This document shows, piece after piece, positions 1 through 7,696 of a stretch of 21,991 bases of DNA. Source of the stretch: Acetobacteraceae bacterium (GTDB lineage Bacteria > Pseudomonadota > Alphaproteobacteria > Acetobacterales > Acetobacteraceae); the NCBI GenBank assembly GCA_947476855.1, contig CANJSR010000019.1, positions 1 through 21,991 on the forward strand. Direction: 5' to 3'. Each line of letters begins with the position of its first letter. Within the stretch, counting starts at the first letter, position 1. Made by a program: the position numbers and the translations under genes. Under the pieces are notes generated by a model. It was not told where the DNA came from, did no database searches, and saw only the letters and a list, made by a program, of their open reading frames with translations.

Positions 1-924
1 CCGGCGTCGTTCTGTGGCTTGGTCGGTGCCAAGCCATCCTATGGAAGGTGCAGCCGCTGGGGTGTCGTGGCCTTCGCCAGTTCGCTCGACCATCCCGGCC
101 CCTTCGCCCGCACGGTCCGTGATACCGCCATCCTTCTCGGATCGATGGCCGGGTTCGATCCCAAGGATTCGACCAGCGCCGACGTCCCCGTGCCGGACTA
201 CGAAGCGGCGCTGAACCGCGGCGTGAAAGGCCTGCGGATTGGCGTGCCGGCCGAGTACCGCTCCGACGGCATGCCCGGGGAAATCGAGGATCTGTGGAAA
301 CGCGGCCTCGACTGGCTCCGCGCCGGCGGGGCGGAAATCGTCGATGTCTCCCTCCCGCACACCAAGTACGGCCTGCCGACCTACTACATCGTCGCGCCGG
401 CCGAGGCGTCGTCCAACCTCGCCCGCTATGACGGCGTCCGCTTCGGCACCCGTCAGAACGGCGAAGACCTGCGCGACCTGTATGAACGCACCCGCGCCGA
501 CGGGTTCGGACCGGAAGTCCGCCGCCGCATCATGATAGGCACCTATGTGCTCTCGGCGGGCTACTACGACGCCTATTACCTGCGCGCGCAGAAGGTCCGT
601 GCCCTGATCCTCAAGGACTTCACGGATGTCTTCTCCCGCGTCGACGCGCTGCTGACACCGACTGCTCCGTCCGCCGCCTTCGCGCAGGGCGACAACATGG
701 ACGATCCGATCAAGATGTATCTGAACGACGTGTTCACCGTGCCGGCCAACCTCGCCGGCGTCCCCGCCATCTCCGTTCCCGCTGGACTCGACCCCAACGG
801 CCTTCCGCTCGGCCTTCAGGTCATCACCCGGAACTTCGATGAGGAAACGATGTTCGCCGTCGCCGCCGAGATCGAACGCGCCGCCGGCTTCGACGCCCTG
901 CCGTCGATCCGGCCAGGCGCCTGA
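1..924 (+). CDS. gatA: Asp/Glu-tRNA amidotransferase subunit A, 3' part
   Basis: This is the C-terminal part (307 codons plus stop) of GatA, the glutaminase/amidase subunit of GatCAB. GatCAB converts mischarged Glu-tRNA(Gln) or Asp-tRNA(Asn) to the correct amidated form in the cytoplasm. The frame is open from base 1, so the gene starts upstream of the window. The first residues, [16 protein letters not shown], are the stretch just after the catalytic Ser-cisSer region of amidase-signature enzymes, so the catalytic serines lie outside. GatA-specific blocks follow: [43 protein letters not shown] and [13 protein letters not shown]. These argue for true GatA rather than a generic amidase. The usual partner gatB is also in the window, but about 7.4 kb away on the other strand. 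A small GC hairpin follows the stop. Confidence 0.95.
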   Translation, partial: PASFCGLVGAKPSYGRCSRWGVVAFASSLDHPGPFARTVRDTAILLGSMAGFDPKDSTSADVPVPDYEAALNRGVKGLRIGVPAEYRSDGMPGEIEDLWKRGLDWLRAGGAEIVDVSLPHTKYGLPTYYIVAPAEASSNLARYDGVRFGTRQNGEDLRDLYERTRADGFGPEVRRRIMIGTYVLSAGYYDAYYLRAQKVRALILKDFTDVFSRVDALLTPTAPSAAFAQGDNMDDPIKMYLNDVFTVPANLAGVPAISVPAGLDPNGLPLGLQVITRNFDEETMFAVAAEIERAAGFDALPSIRPGA

Positions 925-928
925 CCAG

Positions 929-946
929 GCCCCGCGTAAGCGGGGC
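929..946 (+). terminator. GC hairpin after gatA
   Basis: A perfect 7-bp stem (gccccgc/gcggggc) closed by a gtaa loop of the GNRA type lies 5 bases after the gatA stop. There is no T run, so it may be a weak terminator, a 3'-end stabiliser or a processing structure. ridA could still be co-transcribed. Confidence 0.35.
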
Positions 947-1011
947 TTGACTCCCGGCCTGCCGGTCCGCCATCCCGGAACAAGCCAACAATCAGGCCCG
1001 GGAGGCCCCGC

Positions 1012-1401
1012 ATGTCCGCCACCATCAACCGCATCAACCCGCCCGCCGTCCGCGCGCCCGCCGGCTATAACCATGCGATCGAGGTCATCAGTCCCGCCCG
1101 CCGCGTGGTCATCGCCGGCCAGGTCGGCGTGCGCCCCGATGGCTCGATCCCCGACACCGCCGAGGGCCAGATCGCCCAGGCCTTCGCCAATCTGACTGCG
1201 ATCCTGGCCGCCACCGGCATGACCACGGCCAATCTGGTGAAGACGACCGTATTCCTGACCGACCGCGCGCATCTCTCCGCCTTCCGGGCCGAACGGACCA
1301 AAGTGATGGGTGATCTCGTGCCGGCCTCCACCCTGCTGTTCGTCTCGGGCCTCGCCGACACCCGTCTCGTGGTTGAAATCGAAGGCGAGGCGGTGGCCTG
1401 A
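1012..1401 (+). CDS. RidA/YjgF family protein without the catalytic arginine
   Basis: A 129-residue protein of the small trimeric RidA/YjgF/UK114 fold (usual length about 125-130). RidA itself hydrolyses reactive enamine/imine intermediates. Family landmarks are VVIAGQVGVRPDGSIP (residues 32-47), the helix QIAQAFANLTAILAATGM (53-70), VKTTVFLTD (76-84) and VVEIEGEAVA at the C-terminus. The arginine that binds substrate in E. coli RidA (in the motif PARS) aligns here with Ser106 in PAST. The protein therefore probably belongs to one of the Rid subgroups not expected to hydrolyse imines. The start is supported by a purine-rich cgggagg site 8 bases upstream. The stop is two bases before the start of the acyl-CoA synthetase gene, so the two are almost certainly one operon. 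A role linked to that synthetase is inference. Confidence 0.9.
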   Translation: MSATINRINPPAVRAPAGYNHAIEVISPARRVVIAGQVGVRPDGSIPDTAEGQIAQAFANLTAILAATGMTTANLVKTTVFLTDRAHLSAFRAERTKVMGDLVPASTLLFVSGLADTRLVVEIEGEAVA

Positions 1402-1403
1402 TC

Positions 1404-2909
1404 ATGGACCTGGTCCGCCGCAATACCGTGGGCGACGCCGTCCGGCGCGCCGCCCGCCTGTATCGTGACCGTCCGGCCTTGGTTTTCGCCGATCGAAGCT
1501 GGAGCTTCAACGACCTCGACCGCGCCGCCGACCGGATCGCGCGCCGCTTCGCCGACATGGGTCTGCGCCAGGGCGACCGGATCGCGGCCTATGGGCGGAA
1601 CTCCGACGGATACTTCATCGCCTGGCTCGCCTGCGTGCGCGGCGGCTTCGTCCATGTGCCGGTCAACTACGCCCTGACCGGAGAGGAACTCTCCTACATC
1701 GTCCGCCAGTCGGGCGCGCGGATGGTCCTGACGACGCCGGCCCTGGCCGGGCATCTCGATGGTATCGCGGTCGAACACACCGTGCTGTTCGACGACCTGA
1801 TCCCCGTCGCGCGAGACTCCGCGGCGCCAATCGGTGTCGAGCCGGACCTGGAAGACGACTCACTCGCGCAGATCGTCTATACATCTGGCACGACGGCGGC
1901 GCCGAAGGGCGCGATGATGACGCATCGCGCCATGATGTCGCAGTATTATTCCTGCATCTACAACATGGAATACGCGGAGTCGGACCAGGCTCTCGCCGCG
2001 CTGCCGCTGTATCACACCGCGCAGACCCATGCCTTCACGATGCCGCAGCTTCTGGTCGGCGCCCGCACCGTTCTGATCGAGGCACCTGATCCCGCCACCG
2101 TCCTGCGGTTGATCGAGGCGGAGCGCATCACGTCGTTCTTCGCGCCGCCAACCGTCTGGATCAGCCTGCTGCGCCACCCCGACTTCGCAACCCGCGACCT
2201 GTCGAGCCTGGAGAAGGTCTATTACGGCGCCTCGATCATGCCCGTCCCCGTCCAGCAGGAACTGCGCGCCCGCCTGCCGGGTGCGAGGCCCTTCAACGCC
2301 TATGGTCAGACGGAAATCGCCCCCGTCGCCACGATCCTGCGGCCTGAGGAACACGATGCCCGCCCCGCCTCCTGCGGGCGGCCGGTGCTGAACGTCGAAA
2401 CCCGCGTCGTCGATCCCGACATGAACGACGTGCCGCCGGGCACGCATGGGGAAATCGTCCATCGCTCCCCCCAGTTGCTGACAGGATACTGGAACAAGCC
2501 CGAGGAAACCGCGGAAGCCTTCCGCGGCGGCTGGTTCCATTCCGGCGATGTCGGCTACTTCGACGACGACGGCTACCTGTTCATCGTCGACCGCATCCGC
2601 GACGTGATCAACACCGGCGGCGTCCTGGTCGCGAGCCGGGAGGTGGAGGAAATCCTGTTTACCCACCGCGCGGTCTCCGAAGTCGCCGTCGTGGGCCTGC
2701 CAGATGACAAATGGATCGAGGCCGTGGTCGCCTTCGTCGTCACCCGCCCAGGGGAAGCGACGGACGACGCCGAACTGATCGGCCATGCCCGCGCGCATCT
2801 GGCCCCGTTCAAGCTGCCCAAGCGCGTGGTCTTCGTCGATAGCCTGCCCAAGAACACGGCCGGCAAGCTGCTGAAGCGTGAGTTGCGGCGGCAGTATTCC
2901 GAAGGATGA
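1404..2909 (+). CDS. AMP-forming acyl-CoA synthetase / AMP-dependent ligase
   Basis: A 501-residue ANL-superfamily enzyme. The family activates a carboxylic acid with ATP to an acyl-AMP and then makes the CoA thioester. The phosphate-binding loop is YTSGTTAAPKG (residues 159-169); the more usual form has Gly where the first Ala of AAPKG stands. The adenine motif is YGQTE (300-304). HSGD at 379-382 supplies the ribose-binding Asp382, followed by the hinge region VDRIRD (395-400). The catalytic acyl-adenylation lysine is Lys488 in PKNTAGKLLKR. All catalytic motifs are present, so the enzyme should be active. The substrate cannot be told from sequence; a medium- or long-chain fatty acid or an aromatic acid is plausible. 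It starts 2 bases after the RidA-like gene, probably translationally coupled, and ends before a 9-bp hairpin. Confidence 0.92.
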   Translation: MDLVRRNTVGDAVRRAARLYRDRPALVFADRSWSFNDLDRAADRIARRFADMGLRQGDRIAAYGRNSDGYFIAWLACVRGGFVHVPVNYALTGEELSYIVRQSGARMVLTTPALAGHLDGIAVEHTVLFDDLIPVARDSAAPIGVEPDLEDDSLAQIVYTSGTTAAPKGAMMTHRAMMSQYYSCIYNMEYAESDQALAALPLYHTAQTHAFTMPQLLVGARTVLIEAPDPATVLRLIEAERITSFFAPPTVWISLLRHPDFATRDLSSLEKVYYGASIMPVPVQQELRARLPGARPFNAYGQTEIAPVATILRPEEHDARPASCGRPVLNVETRVVDPDMNDVPPGTHGEIVHRSPQLLTGYWNKPEETAEAFRGGWFHSGDVGYFDDDGYLFIVDRIRDVINTGGVLVASREVEEILFTHRAVSEVAVVGLPDDKWIEAVVAFVVTRPGEATDDAELIGHARAHLAPFKLPKRVVFVDSLPKNTAGKLLKRELRRQYSEG

Positions 2910-2915
2910 CCGACC

Positions 2916-2943
2916 TCCTGGGCCAGTCACAACGGGCCCAGGA
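2916..2943 (+). terminator. Hairpin after the acyl-CoA synthetase gene
   Basis: A 9-bp perfect stem (tcctgggcc/ggcccagga) with a 10-base loop begins 7 bases after the stop codon. There is no T tail. Its position at the operon end and stem strength suggest transcript termination or 3'-end protection. Confidence 0.45.
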
Positions 2944-3090
2944 CGAATCCGATACCGCCGCAAAATAATCCCAATACGCACGATCTATTTTTTCTGGCCT
3001 GATGTAATTGCAGGTCTGATGCCCAAATAAAGCTCGAAGCCCGTGCCTGTACAAGGGAAATCATTCCCTTTTTAATTTTAGGATCATGCG
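2944..3090 (+). promoter_or_regulatory. AT-rich leader with T-tailed hairpin before the small membrane protein
   Basis: This stretch is markedly more AT-rich than the rest of the window, as expected of a promoter/leader, although no convincing -35/-10 pair was found. At 3053-3070 a 7-bp stem (aagggaa/ttccctt, loop atca) is followed directly by TTTAATTTT, which is the form of an intrinsic terminator. It ends only about 20 bases before the ATG at 3091 and overlaps the region upstream of the aggatc ribosome-binding site. It could terminate read-through from upstream, or attenuate the downstream gene if transcription starts further up. Confidence 0.4.
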
Positions 3091-3447
3091 ATGAAGATTC
3101 CCGTTTGGGTGAAGCCCGGCGTATGGGGTGGCGTGATCGGCGCCATCGCGGTATCGCTGATCGGCTTTACACAGCTTGGTTGGATGGGTTCGACCTCCGC
3201 TGAACGCATGGCGGCAGGCCGAGCGGACACGGCGGTGATTGCGGCTTTGGTGCCATTTTGTCTGGATAAGGCCGCGCGCGATCCCGACCAGGCCGCGATG
3301 ACCCGGTTCAAGACGGAACAGTCGAGCTACTCACGCAACGACATCGTGACGAAGGCCGGCTGGGCCACGCTCGATGGTGGCAAGATCCCGAACGACGGCC
3401 TCGCACGGGCCTGCTCGGACAAGCTGCACGCGGGCAAGGTCGGCTGA
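3091..3447 (+). CDS. Hypothetical protein with one N-terminal membrane helix
   Basis: A 118-residue protein I do not recognise as a named family. Residues 9-32 (VWGGVIGAIAVSLIGFTQLG and flanks) form one hydrophobic segment after a short basic N-terminus. This suggests an inner-membrane anchor with the remaining roughly 85 residues probably periplasmic. The soluble part contains two cysteines (Cys57 and Cys108) that could form a disulfide. An aggatc ribosome-binding site precedes the ATG, and the codon use is like that of neighbouring genes, so it looks real. It stands alone between an AT-rich leader and the FYDLN-type gene 90 bases downstream. No function can be assigned. Confidence 0.75.
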   Translation: MKIPVWVKPGVWGGVIGAIAVSLIGFTQLGWMGSTSAERMAAGRADTAVIAALVPFCLDKAARDPDQAAMTRFKTEQSSYSRNDIVTKAGWATLDGGKIPNDGLARACSDKLHAGKVG

Positions 3448-3537
3448 TCCAGCCGGCCGCCGCGTCCTACGACCCACTTCGCCGCCCGGGTACCGTGACA
3501 GCGGGCTCGGGCGGCTTCGTCACTTCTGGAAAATATC

Positions 3538-3885
3538 ATGGTCCGGCCTGAACTCGGTTCGAAATGCACCTGCTCTGGGTGTGGTGAACGCTTCTACGAC
3601 CTCATGCGGCCCGAGGCGCTTTGCCCGAAATGCGGGGAAGCCCGGATGATACGCGCGCCGCGCGTGTCCCGCCCCGTCCGCAAGCCTTCCGAGGCGATGC
3701 GCTTCGCCCCCCGCGCCCGTCCGGTCGCGGATGACCCCGAGGCCGAACCCGAAGCCGAGGCGGAGCCCGAGGAAGCCGAGGACGTGGACGTCGACGATGT
3801 CGCCACGCTCAACCCGGATGCCGCCGAGGATGATATCGAGGACGACCTGGAACTTGAAATCGTCCGTCCCACGTCGACCGAATAG
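3538..3885 (+). CDS. TIGR02300-type (FYDLN acid domain) small acidic protein
   Basis: A 115-residue protein of the alphaproteobacterial FYDLN acid family (TIGR02300), whose function is unknown. The N-terminus RPELGSKCTCSGCGERFYDL matches the family start. The eponymous FYDLN is FYDLM here (residues 19-23). Cysteines at 12/15 and 29/32 (CSGC and CPKC) form a classic four-cysteine zinc ribbon. The middle is basic (40-61) and residues 64-107 are almost all Glu, Asp, Ala and Pro, giving a strongly acidic, probably disordered tail. There is no signal peptide, so it should be cytoplasmic. A tggaaa sequence gives a weak ribosome-binding site. The OmpA/MotA/MotB-like unit follows after 131 bases containing a hairpin, so shared transcription is possible but not shown. 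Confidence 0.85.
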   Translation: MVRPELGSKCTCSGCGERFYDLMRPEALCPKCGEARMIRAPRVSRPVRKPSEAMRFAPRARPVADDPEAEPEAEAEPEEAEDVDVDDVATLNPDAAEDDIEDDLELEIVRPTSTE

Positions 3886-3929
3886 GACGGGGCCGGCCAA
3901 ACCCCCTGCGCGGTGTCGTGCGGGGGGAT

Positions 3930-3960
3930 GCCGAACCGGAAAGGAATGTTCGGGTTCGGT
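3930..3960 (+). terminator. Possible hairpin between the FYDLN gene and the OmpA-like gene
   Basis: A 7-bp stem (ccgaacc at 3931-3937, ggttcgg at 3953-3959) with a 15-base loop is followed by tgttta. The long loop and short T stretch make it only a possible terminator. Confidence 0.25.
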
Positions 3961-4016
3961 GTTTAAGCGCGGGCACTGATTGAGGTACGGGTGCGGTTCC
4001 GCTAAGGATCGTCGCC

Positions 4017-4796
4017 ATGCGCATCCCTCTCCTTGTCCTGGCCGCGCCGGTGTTGCTGGCCGTTCCCGTGATCGTTCCCGGGGCTGCCGTTCGGTCTGGT
4101 TCCGCCTTCGCGCAGGTCACGATCGATCTGCGCGCGCTCGACCCCTTGCCGTTGCCGGGTCAGGTTCCCTATCGCGGGCCGGTATCCCCGCCGCCGCGCC
4201 CGCCGGCCCCGCCGAAGCCCCGGGTCGCGACGCAGACCCCCCCTCCGGCCGAAACCCCAGCTTCCCCCACGCAGGCCTCCCCCGCTCAGGCCTCCCCTTC
4301 CCAGGCCGCTCCGAAGCCGGCCGCGACCGCCGAACAGCAGACGCCGCTGCCGATCGTGACGCCGCCCGCGGCCGATATCCAACCGGTCCCGCCACCGCCC
4401 GTCGCCAGCAGCGCCCCCCCGCCGCCGCCGGTGTCCGACACCGCCACAACCCGGGCCGAACCGGTGCAGGCTGGCATCCAGGTGCTATTTGACGCGACGA
4501 CCACCGATCTCAGCCCGTCCAGCCTGGCCGCGATCAAGAGCTTCGCCGCCACCGCGCCCGCCGCCGACTCGGTCAGCTTCAACGTGCTCGCCTATGCGGC
4601 CGGCAAGACCGACGATCCCTCGGTCGCCCGCCGCCTGTCCTTGTCTCGCGCGCTGGCGGTGCGGTCGGCCCTGGTGGCCGAGGGCGTGGCCTCCACCCGC
4701 ATCTATGTCCGAGCCCTGGGATCGCAGACCGGAGGCGGGCCGCCGGACCGGGTCGACCTCAGTCTGCTTGGCGCCAACGCCGCGGCGACGCGATGA
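4017..4796 (+). CDS. Secreted proline-rich protein with OmpA-like C-terminal domain
   Basis: A 259-residue protein with three parts. Residues 1-32 are a hydrophobic signal sequence ending in AFA before Gln33, with no lipobox. Residues 50-145 are proline/alanine-rich, with short QASP repeats at 86-95, and probably span the periplasm. Residues 153-250 form an OmpA-like domain: GIQVLFDATTTDLSP, then RRLSLSRALAVRSALV with the conserved Arg211 seen in peptidoglycan-binding OmpA domains, then RIYVRALG. The usual GHTD loop is replaced by AYAAGKTDD, so binding of diaminopimelate is less certain. The ATG follows an aaggatc site. Its last four bases overlap the start of the MotA-like gene (ATGA), implying translational coupling. 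A periplasmic or outer-membrane-facing partner of the channel pair encoded next is a reasonable inference. Confidence 0.85.
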   Translation: MRIPLLVLAAPVLLAVPVIVPGAAVRSGSAFAQVTIDLRALDPLPLPGQVPYRGPVSPPPRPPAPPKPRVATQTPPPAETPASPTQASPAQASPSQAAPKPAATAEQQTPLPIVTPPAADIQPVPPPPVASSAPPPPPVSDTATTRAEPVQAGIQVLFDATTTDLSPSSLAAIKSFAATAPAADSVSFNVLAYAAGKTDDPSVARRLSLSRALAVRSALVAEGVASTRIYVRALGSQTGGGPPDRVDLSLLGANAAATR

Positions 4797-5935
4797 CCAA
4801 CCCCGCCGTCTACCTGATCAGGATGACGGCGTTCCTGGTGGTCGTCGCGATCGTCGGCGCGCTGTTGTCGCCGACGCTCATGCAGGCCTTCCAGGGCAGC
4901 CCGCTGCTGAACGGGCTGATCCTCGCGATCCTGCTGCTGGGCGTGGCCTGGAACCTGCGGCAGGTGCTGGTCCTGCGGCCCGAGGTCGCGTGGCTGGAAT
5001 CCTATCAGAACCGGCAGGACCGGCTGACCGTGCTGCCCTCACCCCGGCTGCTCGCCCCGATGGCCAGCATGCTCGGCTCCCGCGACGCGCAGGGCCGGCC
5101 GGAGCATATCCGCTTCACCCTCTCGGCCGGTGCGATGCGGACTTTGCTGGACGGGCTGTCCTCCCGCCTCGACGAAAGCCGCGAATTGTCACGCTACATG
5201 ACCGGGCTGCTGATCTTCCTGGGTCTGCTGGGCACGTTCTGGGGGCTACTGAAGACCGTCAGTTCCGTGTCCGACGTCATCGGCGGCATGTCGACCGGAT
5301 CGGGCAACCTGGACCTGCTGTTCGAGCAGTTGAAATCCGGCCTCGCGAAGCCGCTGGCGGGGATGGGCACGGCCTTCTCCGCCTCGATGTTCGGGTTGGC
5401 CGGCGCGCTGGTGCTGGGCTTCCTCGATCTGACCGCGGGGCAGGCGCAGAACCGGTTTTTCAATGAGCTGGAGGAATGGCTCGCCGGCCTGACCCGGCTA
5501 TCATCCGGCGTATTGTCCGAAGGGGAGGGGAGCGTCCCGGTCTATGTCCAGGCGCTGCTGGAACAGACGGCCGAGAACCTGGAAGGGCTGCAACGCATCC
5601 TCGCGCGCGGGGAGGACAGCCGTAATCAGGCCAACCAGGCGATTCTTTCGTTGAATGAGCGTGTGAGCGCCCTGACCGACACGATGCGGACCAACCAGCA
5701 ACTGATGCTGCGGATCGCGGAAACCCAGTCGTCTTTGGCCCCCGCGCTGCAACGCCTGACCGACATGCAGGCCGGCGATGATGTCGCGCGCGCCTATCTG
5801 CGGAACATCGAGACGGGGATCCTGCGGCTGATCGCGGAATCCGAGCAGGGGCGCCAGCAGGCCACCGCCGATCTTCGCAACGACCTGCGGCTGCTGACCC
5901 GCACCGTCGCCGCATTGGCCGAGGACCCGAGATAG
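4793..5935 (+). CDS. MotA/TolQ/ExbB-type proton-channel protein with long helical tail
   Basis: A 380-residue inner-membrane protein. Hydrophobic segments lie at about 11-31, 38-58, 136-155 and 190-212. The third contains LGLLGTFWG (143-151) and the fourth GMGTAFSASMFGLAGALVLG (190-209), the two conserved signatures of the MotA/TolQ/ExbB channel family that uses the proton gradient to drive a partner. Residues 225-380 form a mostly helical, polar tail (for example 255-375) much longer than in ExbB or TolQ. It overlaps the OmpA-like gene by four bases, and its stop is three bases before the MotB-like gene. Such genes are often labelled as flagellar MotA, but this locus is 8 kb from the hook cluster and the tail is not MotA-like. 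The architecture recalls ZorA, without the other Zorya genes. Confidence 0.88.
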   Translation: MTNPAVYLIRMTAFLVVVAIVGALLSPTLMQAFQGSPLLNGLILAILLLGVAWNLRQVLVLRPEVAWLESYQNRQDRLTVLPSPRLLAPMASMLGSRDAQGRPEHIRFTLSAGAMRTLLDGLSSRLDESRELSRYMTGLLIFLGLLGTFWGLLKTVSSVSDVIGGMSTGSGNLDLLFEQLKSGLAKPLAGMGTAFSASMFGLAGALVLGFLDLTAGQAQNRFFNELEEWLAGLTRLSSGVLSEGEGSVPVYVQALLEQTAENLEGLQRILARGEDSRNQANQAILSLNERVSALTDTMRTNQQLMLRIAETQSSLAPALQRLTDMQAGDDVARAYLRNIETGILRLIAESEQGRQQATADLRNDLRLLTRTVAALAEDPR

Positions 5936-5938
5936 CGG

Positions 5939-7639
5939 ATGGCCGCGCGTCGCAGGCGCAACGGCGATAACGGGCTGGACGCATGGCCGGGGTACGTCGA
6001 CGCCCTGTCGACGCTGCTCATGGTCATCATCTTCGTCCTGCTGGTCTTTGTCCTGGCGCAAGCCTTCCTGTCCGCCACGCTCTCCGGCCGCAACCAGGCG
6101 CTGGAGGAGATGCGGAAGGAACTCTCCGATATGCGGGCCTCCCTGGCGCGGGAGCGTGGGCGCGCCACCGACCTGACCAACACCGCCGCCGACCTGGAAC
6201 GCCAGTTCGCCCAGGCCGATACCGCTCGGCGTTCCCTGAACCGGCAGTTGGAGGATTTGCGGAACCTCACGAGCCAGTTGACCGCCGATCGGGACCGCCT
6301 GACGCTGCAATCGGCCGATGCCGGGCTGGCGCTGGAGGCGGCGTCGCTCGCGAATGACCGGATGCGGCTGACCCTGGCCCAGGCGATGGAGCGCGCCGAA
6401 CAGGCAACCAAGGATCGCGACGCGGCGCGGGATGCGCGGTTGGAGGCGGAACGGCGGATGCAGCAGGCGCTGCGAGACGCCGATTCCGCTCGGCAAGCGA
6501 GCCAGACGGCCGAGAGCGCCAGCCGGACGGCCGAACGGACGGCGGAGGCGGCGATCGGGGAGCGGGACCGGGCGCGCGCCGACCAGGCAGCCGCGGTGGC
6601 CGCCGCCACGCAGGCCGACCAGGAGAAAGCCGCTGCCCTGGCCGGTCTGGCCACGGCCCGGACCGAGGCGGAGGCGGCGCTACGCGAACGCGACAAGGCC
6701 CGCGCCGATCAGGCCGCCGCGCTCGCCCGCGCCGCCGCCGCGATCCAGGCCGAGGAAGCAGCCCGCGCCCGCCTTGCCGAGATGGATCGCCAGATCGCGG
6801 CACTCGACCGCACTGTCCGCGCCGACAAGGCGACGATCGAGGCGAAGCTGTCCGAACTCGCGGAACTGGCCCGCCAGGCCAAGGCCCTGGCCGACCTGAG
6901 GGACGCGCTGCGCCGGCAGATCCAGGAGGCTGATGCCAGGCTCGCCACCGAGGCCGAGGGACGCAAGACGGCCGAGACCGCCCTGACGCGGGAGGCCGAC
7001 ACCGTCCTCCAGGCCCGCGCCGAAATCGCCGCCTTGCGGCGGGAGCTGGAGACGCAGCGGGCGGAAATGGCCCGGATCGCCGCCGCGCTCGATCTGTCCC
7101 AGCGCGATGTGCAGACCAAGCAGGCCGAGGTCACCGATCTCGATCGGCGCCTGAACGCGGCGTTGGCATCGCGGATCGAACAGTTGCAGCAATACCGGAG
7201 CGAGTTCTTCGGCCGGCTGCGGACCCTGCTGGAAAGCCGCACCGGCATCCAGGTCGTGGGTGACCGGTTCGTGTTTCAGAGCGAGGTGCTGTTCCCCGTG
7301 GGCAGCGCCGAGATGACGCCAGCCGGGATCGGCCAGATGACCACGCTCGCCATCACCATCAAGCAGATCGCGGCGGAAATCCCGCGGGAGGTCTCCTGGG
7401 TGCTGCGGGTCGACGGGCATACCGACCGGACCCCGGTGCGGGGCGGGCAGTTCGGGTCGAACTGGGAATTGTCGGCGGCCCGCGCGATCAACGTGGTGAA
7501 GTTCCTGATCTCCCTCGGCGTGCCGGCCGAACGGCTGGCCGCGACGGCGTTCGGGGAATTCCAGCCTTTGGCTCAGGGCGACTCCCCCGACTCCCTGGCC
7601 CGCGACCGGCGGATCGAGCTGCGGTTGACGGATCGCTAG
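5939..7639 (+). CDS. MotB-like protein: membrane helix, very long coiled coil, OmpA domain
   Basis: A 566-residue protein. After a basic N-terminus (ARRRRNG), residues 16-45 read WPGYVDALSTLLMVIIFVLLVF and beyond. This is a single membrane helix with Asp21 at the place of the proton-carrying aspartate of MotB/ExbD/TolR. Residues about 46-415 are nearly continuous Ala/Glu/Arg/Gln-rich helix, with repeated blocks such as ERDRARADQAAA and ERDKARADQAAA. This is a predicted long coiled coil, far longer than the MotB linker. Residues 420-566 are an OmpA/MotB peptidoglycan-binding domain: VFQSEVLFPVGSAEMTP, VDGHTDRTPV (491-500), NWELSAARA, and RDRRIEL (555-561). The start follows the MotA-like stop by three bases. 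Together they should form a proton-driven stator-like complex anchored to the cell wall at a distance. The function is unknown. Confidence 0.9.
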   Translation: MAARRRRNGDNGLDAWPGYVDALSTLLMVIIFVLLVFVLAQAFLSATLSGRNQALEEMRKELSDMRASLARERGRATDLTNTAADLERQFAQADTARRSLNRQLEDLRNLTSQLTADRDRLTLQSADAGLALEAASLANDRMRLTLAQAMERAEQATKDRDAARDARLEAERRMQQALRDADSARQASQTAESASRTAERTAEAAIGERDRARADQAAAVAAATQADQEKAAALAGLATARTEAEAALRERDKARADQAAALARAAAAIQAEEAARARLAEMDRQIAALDRTVRADKATIEAKLSELAELARQAKALADLRDALRRQIQEADARLATEAEGRKTAETALTREADTVLQARAEIAALRRELETQRAEMARIAAALDLSQRDVQTKQAEVTDLDRRLNAALASRIEQLQQYRSEFFGRLRTLLESRTGIQVVGDRFVFQSEVLFPVGSAEMTPAGIGQMTTLAITIKQIAAEIPREVSWVLRVDGHTDRTPVRGGQFGSNWELSAARAINVVKFLISLGVPAERLAATAFGEFQPLAQGDSPDSLARDRRIELRLTDR

Positions 7640-7685
7640 CGCATGATCGCGCTGAGCGGAGTCGTAACAGCGCGTCAATCATGCG
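7640..7685. terminator. Large bulged hairpin after the MotB-like gene
   Basis: It begins at the first base after the stop codon. Arm 7640-7654 (cgcatgatcgcgctg) pairs with 7668-7674 plus 7678-7685, giving 15 base pairs with a 3-base bulge (tca) and a 13-base loop. It lies between convergent genes, so it probably acts as a terminator or 3'-end block. The gcatgat/atcatgc arms resemble dispersed palindromes seen between genes in alphaproteobacteria, from memory and not searched. Confidence 0.5.
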
Positions 7686-7696
7686 ATCAAACAAGG

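Noticed and set aside
1..924. Generic amidase unrelated to tRNA
   Set aside because: GatA-specific blocks such as [16 protein letters not shown] and [10 protein letters not shown] are present.
4793..7639. Zorya anti-phage defence system (ZorA/ZorB)
   Set aside because: The channel plus MotB-like pair resembles ZorAB in layout, but no ZorC, ZorD helicase or ZorE nuclease gene is next to it. The neighbours are housekeeping genes and the channel's tail is much shorter than that of ZorA.
4793..7639. Flagellar stator genes motA and motB
   Set aside because: The lengths, the very long coiled coil in the MotB-like protein and the long tail of the channel protein do not fit flagellar MotAB, and the genes are far from the flagellar cluster on a separate operon.
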